Source: Dipetalonema caudispina
Taxonomy: Eukaryota > Nematoda > Chromadorea > Rhabditida > Onchocercidae
Length of the DNA: 16,285 nucleotides
Reading direction: 5' to 3'
Assembly: GCA_013365325.1 (NCBI GenBank)
Contig: JABVXV010000672.1
Span: 1 to 16,285 of the forward strand
The notes under the pieces are model-generated. The model worked only from the letters and a program-made list of their open reading frames with translations, made no database searches and was not told where the DNA came from. Shown here in pieces: positions 1-9,778 of the stretch; positions within the stretch are counted from its first letter, which is position 1; the number at the start of each line of letters is the position of its first letter. The position numbers and the translations under genes are program-made.

Positions 1-118
<118 letters not shown>

Positions 119-276
119 GCTATGCCTTTTGCTTTGATGTTCCTAAGCTTAGATATAAAACGTTATTTAATTGAACTTAGAAAGTTCGGAAATTTCAAAA
201 ATTTGAAATTGAAAGGGTCGAATGATTTTATTAAAATTTATCATATTAAGTCAATTCAGATTTAATTTCCTTTTAG
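119..276 (+). other. Probable 3' part of an intron upstream of the first visible exon
   Basis: AT-rich sequence without a convincing open frame, ending in a TTTTAG acceptor at 271-276 directly before an open coding exon. This implies the gene continues upstream, beyond the microsatellite. No start codon, promoter or trans-splice leader site can be assigned. Confidence 0.6.
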
Positions 277-456
277 AATCAATCACGTAGTATAACACCA
301 CAAGCTGATAATTCACAAGAATATCTTTGTGAACGTTCGGATTCAGATAGTGACTTCCCAGCACCACCAGATTATCTTCTATCGACTGCGGTAATAAGAC
401 AACAACCAATAAAATCAGCGAATAATTTATATGATCGAAGTGAATTTAACAATATG
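277..456 (+). CDS. Exon 1 of visible model: Ser/Asp-rich N-terminal segment
   Basis: 60 codons, phase 0 at both ends, between a TTTTAG acceptor and a GTTTGT donor after ATG. It begins NQSRSITPQ and includes an acidic Ser/Asp run (ERSDSDSDFPAPPDYLL), which looks like disordered adaptor sequence with a short PAPPDY proline motif. No domain is recognised. The exon starts in mid-protein, so at least one more exon must lie upstream. Confidence 0.75.
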
Positions 457-3400
457 GTTTGTTTTCATTAAATTTCTAATGATAACATATCCGAAAATGT
501 GTTTTCCGTTACGACAGATACGTTAAGATGTCATCTGATAAAATAATTTATAATAATTTTAAAAATAATGAGTTTTTTAGAAAAGCAATTCCTCAAACAA
601 TTCGTTACCAACAACAAAACGTGAAACATTTTCAACTTTAACTGGAAAACGTAACACATCAGCAACTGCTACAGAGGGTGGTAATATAGTTTTTTTTTTT
701 ACAAAAATTCATGAAAAATCTTATCATCCTTAATGAAAAATGATGAAATCTTCGAATTTTTTGATTTTCTTGTCATTATTTTATAATTAAAAATGCCTAT
801 AATTTTGTACACAAATTGAAACTTGCGAAACTTAACTTCCACCAATAAATTTTTATTAGCTTTTTAAACAAAACTAAATAAAAAGAATATGAATACATTT
901 CTGATATAAATATGATGTCCGTGGTAGTTTGTAAACGTGTTACACATATTGATAGATGCTAATTTAAATGTTCATCCCTCAAATATATCAGCCACAAATG
1001 CATCCAAAATAACTGACAGATTTTCCAGTTTCACTTGGTGTGGAATTATGTCGTGAACAGTCAGCTAATATCACATCTGTGAAATTTCCAACATCTCGGC
1101 AAACTAATTCTCAATCTCATAATTATAATAAAGCAATGACTGAAGCAAGTGGTGATAATGCTGAAAATGAGACCGATAATACTAATAAACCAAAACAGGT
1201 TTGCCTATCCTTTCTTTCATTCTCATTGTTTTTATATCATACTAATGTTAATGTAGATATATATGTAATTGAATATATATTTACATATTAATAATTACTG
1301 AATGTTAATCTCGTACGAGAATTGATAAAATTTTACAACTGTCTTTGTTACTTTGTATCTTTTGCAGGTTACGTCACCATTTTTACCGTATACTTCAACA
1401 ACGCTATCATCATTTCAAGCCAGAGGTCATCTTGCAGGAACCATCGATGGAATCTATCCACGTACATCGCCAAAATTTTCAAGAACTAATCGTTTATCAA
1501 ATGAAATTCATGAGGTAAGAAAAAAATTACTACGGTATTTGTATACTGTATATTATAATATTTATGTTTATATTACACATGAACATATTAAATGTTCAGA
1601 TGAATCGCTTATTATTTAAGTGTTAATTGTTAATTATTTATCCCTGTTTACTTCTTTTACAATTCTTGTTGCCCATTTGCAGCACTACTGATCTATTATT
1701 TAATTAAGCTATTATTTTATCGTTTATTTTATTGCTCAAATTAAGCTAATGGATTAATCACGGCTATTTAATTATTTTTTGAAATTCCTTAACGTGATTT
1801 ATTCTGCAATTTTGTTTCATTATGATCATTATTTAACTTATTTAGTTTTAAAAAATTAATTAAATAAGTTTATTTGATAATTGAAATTCTTAAAAAAGCA
1901 CTAAGTTTAGCTCCAGTAAATGTACATTTCTGTAACAAACTATTCCATGCATAAATTTAAACTTCACATATAAAAGAAAAGAAAAATGACTCATACTTTA
2001 AATCTATCCTTTCTATTATTCCATTTCCTACTTTCATTTCAATCCGAAACTGTACCATATCTTTTTTTTTGTCCATCATATTAAAAAATTCTTCCTTTCT
2101 GTAGCTGTTTTAATTTTCATTTTTATTTATTCACTTTTAATACAATAATTTTTTCTCAAATTTATTTTTCACACAACACGGACACATTTTTTTCACGTGG
2201 ATTTTCACGCTTTCTTCCTTCTTACGACAAAAAATTACATTGAAATTAATTTAGAAATCTCATTACATTTTGTTATTTTACTGAATGTTTTTTCTTTTAT
2301 ATAAGAGAAAGTAAAAAAGAATTGATACACTTTTTTTTTTATTTTTATTTTTTTCACTTATGCAGATAACAGTTCCAAAATCACATCTGAAAACAGTTGA
2401 CATTCAATTTGAAGACAAACCAGGTGCCGCTTATCAACCAAGCAATATCGACAGAAATAATACAAAAATGGTTTTTAATTTAGATTTTTGGATAAATTTT
2501 TAAAACTTTTATAACTTTCAAACGAATTTTTGAATACTCTCAAATATTTTAAATATAAATAAGCCAGAATTCATATATGTACTTTTGCTGTTGAATTTTC
2601 GATATTCAATTGAAATCATAACGGATGTGGGAAAAAAGTTACGAATTATAGATTTGGTTAAATTTAAAATTTTTAAAATTGGATCATTTTAGGAAGTTTC
2701 AATTAAGATTTCGGAACTAGTACTTGCAAGTAATTAAAAGTAACAAATACTCTAGAGAGGAAATTCATATGTCAGAATAGAATGATGAAATTAATATGAT
2801 TATTTAGATGATCAATTCCATAAAAAAAAAACGAAATTGAAATTCCAAATTAATAATTTCATCTTAACTATATATTTCTTAGGGTTTACAAAATGGTACT
2901 GGTGAAATAATTAATGTGAAAATCAATTTGAATAATGATGATGGAAATGATGCAAGGAAGCATTTCGGTTTTACAATTACCGGTGGTAAAGATAAAAATG
3001 TACCTGTAAAAATTGATGCCGTTATTGTAGGAACACCTGCTGATCAAGCTGGCCTACAGGTTTTTTTTTGTCCTTTTCTTGCAGCATATTATAACTTTTC
3101 ATGCATTTTAATTAATTTATTTATTTAAAAATTACTCCTTCATCTATTAGTTGAGCTATTAAAATTCAGCCATGATGCTTCCACTTTTTTAATGATTGAA
3201 AATTTGACAGCGTTGAAATTTTTTTGATAGCGGAGCATATTTTTAGATATCTCAAATAAATTAAGGTGGTATATTATCCATTTTTGCTAATGATAATTTA
3301 TAGAATAATTAAATTAAATCGAATAATTTGTTGAACAACAGCATAATTTTAGTTCCTTCACAGGAAAACTATATAAATTACTTTACCTTGTTAATTATCA

Positions 3401-6400
3401 GATATCAGATGATAATAATCAGAAATGAAATTTGACTTCAAATGAAGTATGTTTAAATTAAAAGATGGAAAAAAAATGATAAATTAACATTTAGGTTGGC
3501 GATTTGTTGTTAAGCATAAATGATGAATCAGTAATGGATAGATATTATCAGTGTGTCGTGAGGATGTTGCATGAAGCAGAACGTATTGGTGATATTGAAT
3601 TAAGGATTCGACGATCTGATAATGCTATTATTGGTATTGATTTTAAATGAACCATTTGGGATGCAAAATTTATTTGTTTTGAAATAGCAAAATTCTTTTT
3701 TTTTAAGTTATAATATTAGACAATCAAGCAATTTAATTGACAATGATACTGTCGACTATCATTCAGTACGAGAAAAAAAAGTGATATAGTTTGATCAGTA
3801 AATTAGTGATGCAGTTTGAACAATAAATTATGATCCAAATTTGTTAGCATCGAAATTAATAAGCAATTTCTATCTACAAAACTATGCAATATTTCTAAAT
3901 AAATCACTTCTTTTCTGTTGTTAATTTGCAAGTTTTTTCTCCTCTTGATTAATTAATGCTAATAAAGCTTAGCAAAGCCACAAAGAAACAATCATTTGCA
4001 GTTAATCATATTTTCTGTCTATAGGAATTAACATTACTTCAAAATAAATTGCTTCTTTTTCATTGTTACTTTTATTTTTTCACACTTTTTAGGTCCACGA
4101 ATATCAACCGAAAATCCTTCATCAGCTATCGATCAACGATCAACAATTTCATTTGATCAAAAACGAGCATTATTTGATGATAAATGTATCATAAAGAATA
4201 GTAGCGATAAAGGAATTCGTAAACAAAAACATTCTTCACCAACACGTAAATTGTCAACTGGAAATGTTAATAAACATCAAGAAAATAGTAAATTTTTCAA
4301 TGCTATGAGTAAATTCTTAGCATTCATACGAGTAAGCATTGAAAGAATCGAAAAATGTAAATGTTAAATGAGCATTATTTAAATACGAATTGAATTTTAC
4401 ATATCAAATTAGTGAGAAAAACAAAAAGGTTTTTCATTTTTCTTCTCTAAGACGGTGTTTTTTACAATAAATTTTTTTTTTTTTTTTTTTTTTGTGTTCA
4501 TAAATCTGAGTGTTCACATTTGTATTTATCAGACAATTTTAATAGTTTCATCCAAATATTGATATGAAATATGAATAAGCGTAATTTTTTAAATTATCAA
4601 CGAAATAGATAACTGGTTAGATTTTCCGGCGATCAAATTAAAATCGTTTTGCAATTATCTTCTGAATTCATTTTGTTTTCCTTTTAGCTGCTTCTGGTAT
4701 GGTTACTGCTGTTGCACATAATGTGAAAGATGCAGTCGTTACACGTAGCAATTCCGTTTTATCATCATTGTCAACCTTGGATGATGATGATCCACGAATA
4801 TCCTATATAGGCGGAAAATATGCTATGCGACATTCACGTGAACGTTTTTCCAGTCGTACATCATTGGCTAGTAGTACATCATGTTCTATTACTGGTGGAG
4901 GAGGAGGTGATCCAGATTATCGTGTTACATCATTACATGATAAGCCAAAACCTGGTAAATTGGCTGATTTTATACCGGAAGTGGAACGGAAAACAGATAC
5001 TGGTTATGATCAGGATGATGGCGCTTCCGCTTACAGTTCTAGTTTCTCTAGAAGAGGTTTAACATCTATTAAAATTTTTTGATTTTTTCTTATGGGAATG
5101 AAGTATTCTCAAAATTACGATATTGTATGGAAGATATTTTCAGTTTTTAATGAAATTTTTATATTTTATGAGTTTTTTCTTTTTTAAATATTCAATTGGT
5201 CAAGGATTAGTTCCTTAATTAAAGAGTTTAATTTCTCTTTGTTTTTTAATAATGCGAAATAACAACCTACTTACATTTATATTTTGCTTCAAAAAATAAT
5301 TCTGTTATTACTATTATTATCACTCTCGCGATAATTATTACCAGTCATTCCATTTATAAATTCAACCAATATCTAATATTTGAAGAGAAAAATCTAATCA
5401 TTGATAAGAATCTAAACAGGTCTATTATTTTTCGATGATACGTTTTGTTCATATTTGCATATATATCATGTCAAAAAATTGTGATAATGTATCATGATAT
5501 TATGATTATATAAATGAATTTTTTAATATTTCATCAAATGCAATGACCATGATAAATGTAAATGAAGAATAGTAAATTATAGAAAGTGACATTGACGGTT
5601 TTACGAATTTGTTCACTAGTGAGGATGATGGTGAAGTACCACTTGTACTTCGTAATTATGATATAACTCCAGTTCGAAGTGTAACAACATCACCAATACA
5701 ACATAAGGTAATTGTCACTATAAGTTAGTTTAAACAACAGAAAATAATTATCGCTTACTTCGGTAAATATAGCATTATCATTATTTACTTCAATAAACAA
5801 AACATTATTTTAGTAAACGTAATGTTATCAGTACTTACTTTATTCCACATATCAAAATACCAAAAGTTTTATTTAATCAATGAACAACTTTGTCCTGTAA
5901 AATAGCATAAATATCAAATGATTTTACTTGCTATATATGAACTTAATTCACTTACTTATCTGAGAGTTGTTATTACATCTTTAAGATGGTTAAATTTCAT
6001 TTTAAAGAATAAAAGGTTTGCTAATATCACTTGAAAAGTGTAATTTTTATGCTAAAGTAAATTAAGTAATATATGAAAAAGAGCGGAGTTTCTTTTGTTG
6101 TTGAATTAAGCTTGCTTTTCTTTTTAAATTCAATTTTATAAAAGACAATTATTCTAGATAAGTTATTGGATGAAAAAAGATGAAGCAAAAACGATGTCAT
6201 TGCCAAGAAATATGGGTGGCGAATATCGGCGAAATGGTTATGTGGTGCCATGCAACCTTCCAACTACTATTAAATCACCAGTTCAGGTAAATTATATATG
6301 CAAGCTAAAAGTTTTAATAATACTTACAAGGAATACTGTAACGGATATATAATTTTAGAAAGATTCCATAATGAGTGAAGAAAATAATATTAATGATAAT

Positions 6401-9400
6401 AGGGACAAAAGAAGATTTCTTCAACGATAAGTGTATTTTAGGATAAATTAAAATGTATGATATGATAATATTTCCTATTTGGGAGAAGGTATACACACAA
6501 TTGCAAATAGTTTTAGAAAGATTTTGGAAAAAATATCTTCCGAAATTCGTTTGTTCTTTTTTTGTCTTTTTGTCTAATTATAGTTTTTTGAAGAATTAAA
6601 AAATAAATTACTTCACTTAATTTATTATATATTACTTCATTTTTGTGCATTTCATAAATATATGAAGTATCTTTTACCTTTAACTTTTTAATATATAAAT
6701 ATGATTTTTTAGCCTTAACACATTTTTATTTCGAAAAATTTTGCTTTAACTGACTTGTTGTATTTATTTTCAATGAATTTTAATTTTTTTAATACGTTTA
6801 ATCTTTTCCTGTAGTACTAATCGATCATTTAATATTTTTGTTTTTAGAGATTATTATAATTTTTTTTAAAGTATGTTTCAGAAAAATTTGCATATAGTTT
6901 GAGACTAACAATTAAAAAGCAGGTAATTAAGAAAGAGACAAATCAAAAAAAAATTCAATCAATCAATTAACGTTAGTTAATGTATTAAGTTTAATATTTC
7001 ATTTGTTATTTCTTAAACTGCCTAAGCTTTATTCGTTAATTGAAATTTCGATATTTTGACAAAGTTTTATAATTTTATTATTCGAACCGTTTTTTAGTCT
7101 TACATTTTAAAACTGAATTTTTTTTCGTATTTTTTATTGCTTTTCGTTTTATAAAACGTATTTCAAGCAATTTAATGTTATAAATTAATTTTTCATCCAG
7201 AAACTATAATGAATTACAATGAATCGATCGGTACTGAAAAACAGGTTGAAAATAATTGAATAATTTCAAGAAAATTGCCGAAAATAATTTATCCTTGCAT
7301 AATTATAATTTCTGATAATGAAAGAAATGATTAGCTATTGATTAAATATTTGCGAATAATTATGGAAAATCAAAAATTTTCACCAAATTTTAACTCTTTC
7401 CTGTATTCATCAAGAAAATAACTGCAAAAAAAAATGTTTTAAGAAATTCATAATAATGTATCAATTATTGATATATGAATAGTAAAGAAATCATTTAACA
7501 GAGATAAACCGGTACTTATATCCATCCGGAAATAATTGTAACATTAGGATGATTCACTGTCATTAACTATCCGTATTGTTCACGTATGATACCATCCGGA
7601 AATTAAACTAATACGAATTCTCGACAATACATTTTTAATAAATCATACGATATGGATCCCAAAAATAGCCTAATAGTCATGACAAATTATCACAACATTT
7701 TCTTTTTCTATAATAATTTGTAATTTTCTCAAATCTTTCAAGACAAAATAATTATTGGAAATTCTGATAATAAATTTAAAAACAATACCAATCCTAATAT
7801 TTTGAAATTGTTTTCATTTCAATTATACATTGATATGTACTCCTATTTTTCTTTTTTTGTTCTTATTATCATCCGTAATTAAATACAAAAAATCGAATTT
7901 TGTATCTATCAACATTGCAACAAAACAGTATTACATTATTTCAGAAATGTATTGTTCTGGGCATAGGTTTTATTATAGTAATTTTATTTTTATCTCTATA
8001 TGTGTTAATTAATTAATCAATCCTCGTTCTAAAATTCATACTTATTTGTTTCCAAATTGAGGAAATTTAATTTTAAGTTTTATTTTATCTTAATACTAAG
8101 TTATTCCATACGCACAGAGTATTTTCAAAAAGATTAATATCTCTTTTTTTTCCCCCACTACACTATGATATTTATATCTTACTGTTGTATTAGTGAATAT
8201 ATAATACTCAGGATTCTCGAGAATGGCGTCAAATTATCGAGCAGCAACATTTACCAAGCCCTGGTGATCCGGAGAGTCGTGATCGAAGCGAAGCAGATTC
8301 GAAGTTTCATGGTCGTCCAAATATGGATGCTGGAGCATATCATCATAGGCTAGTTTTGTATCATCAGAAACTTTCAATTCTGAAAATCTTACTTTTCAAT
8401 TTTAAATCCTTTTTTCAAGCTAAAATTTCATTTCGATTTGATAATTTTTGAACATGAAATCTTGATAGAAATCAGTTTCCCGTGTTTTTTAAAAGTATTT
8501 TAATTAGTTCATGATTTATATTTTAATGGAATATTATTATTTTCTTTAAAATTATTTTCAGTTTAATTCTTAATTACAGCTCACGTTATGGGAGTGGAAA
8601 GATAACCAGGCCTTTGTTACAATCAGAAACGACACGAATGAAAAATTCCAACTTAGATATCGAAAGTCTTTCGTCCACTGATCAATCCAGAAAATCCTCC
8701 GATAGCAATCGGCCGATTGTATCAAATTCAAACAGAAGTCATGTGGTAGATAATTTTTGTTTCATAAAATTGTATGAACGATATGTAGAAATATTTTATT
8801 GATTTATTTTAGAATTTAGTTTAATTGTTTTAATAGATTCTAAATATGGTTGACATAGTTATAAACTTACCCATCTGATCACATAAAATTTTTTCACATT
8901 CAGTCTCATTTTACTCGAAATACGAAAATAATTAGAATCAAAATACTTAATTAAACAATTGAAAAAATATAATCTAGTATTAGTATTTACAGTAGACAGT
9001 GCCCACTAATCCTGTAATAATGGACATCTTTGCTAAGACTTATGTTCAAAACTAACTGTGTAGTTTTTTTTTTTTTTTAAAAAAAAAATATCCTTCAACT
9101 ACAAATTAAATAATACCAGAATTAATTATTAAGTTACATTAAGATCATGTCATAAAAGTTGGAAATATTAATAAAGTATTTAAGATCAAATTAAATATTT
9201 AAATATTAGTTCAAAGTAACAGTTATGATTTGTTAATATTTGTTTGTCTCCTTTTTTTTTTTTTTTTTCTTCAGTCGGATGAATCAAACAATCGTAAAGT
9301 AAACAGTAAATCTCAATCAAATACAGATGAACCATTGTTATCAATCAGTGGTAAACATCGATGTTCACATTGTGGCATGGAACTTGGCAAGTTTTCATGA

Positions 9401-9738
9401 AATATTTTATTAACTAAAATTTTAATTTCATTTTGCTTTTCACATTTTATGCTTCAAACTTAGTGCTATATTTATTTTTTGCATAGAAATGCTTCCTTTT
9501 TTCTTTTTAATGAAAAATTTTTCATCATTTTAGGCATACACATATATTTCTTTTTTTTTTTTTGTTTTTTTTATTAAATTCATATAGACTAACTTTTATC
9601 TTTTACATATTTTATTAACTTTTTTTCTTTTTTTTTTTTCGTCCAAAAAGAAATTAATATTAATTTTTATGCTTGCCAATTAGTATTGCAAAAATTTCTA
9701 GCATCATTTTATTTCTTTAGCTTAACTCATCTTTCTAA

Positions 9739-9778
<40 letters not shown>

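Noticed and set aside
4600..4640. Microexons that could fix the exon 8/9 phase (7 nt or 25 nt)
   Set aside because: The 25-nt one has an in-frame TAA; the 7-nt one is too short to support without transcript data.
4820..5062. 80-codon open frame in a second frame of exon 9
   Set aside because: Shadow. The exon 9 frame connects in phase on both sides and has ordinary composition; this one is His/Val/Leu-rich nonsense.
6514..6620. Open patch after a second TTTTAGAAAGATT word
   Set aside because: Turns into Phe/Leu low-complexity and a stop. The shared word with 6354-6366 is short and AT-rich.
7201..7242. Possible 42-nt exon after a TTTTTCATCCAG acceptor (TIMNYNESIGTEKQ)
   Set aside because: Needs phase 1 from the exon before, while exon 11 leaves phase 0. 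It only connects through a 16-nt fragment of the 6359 exon, which is not believable.
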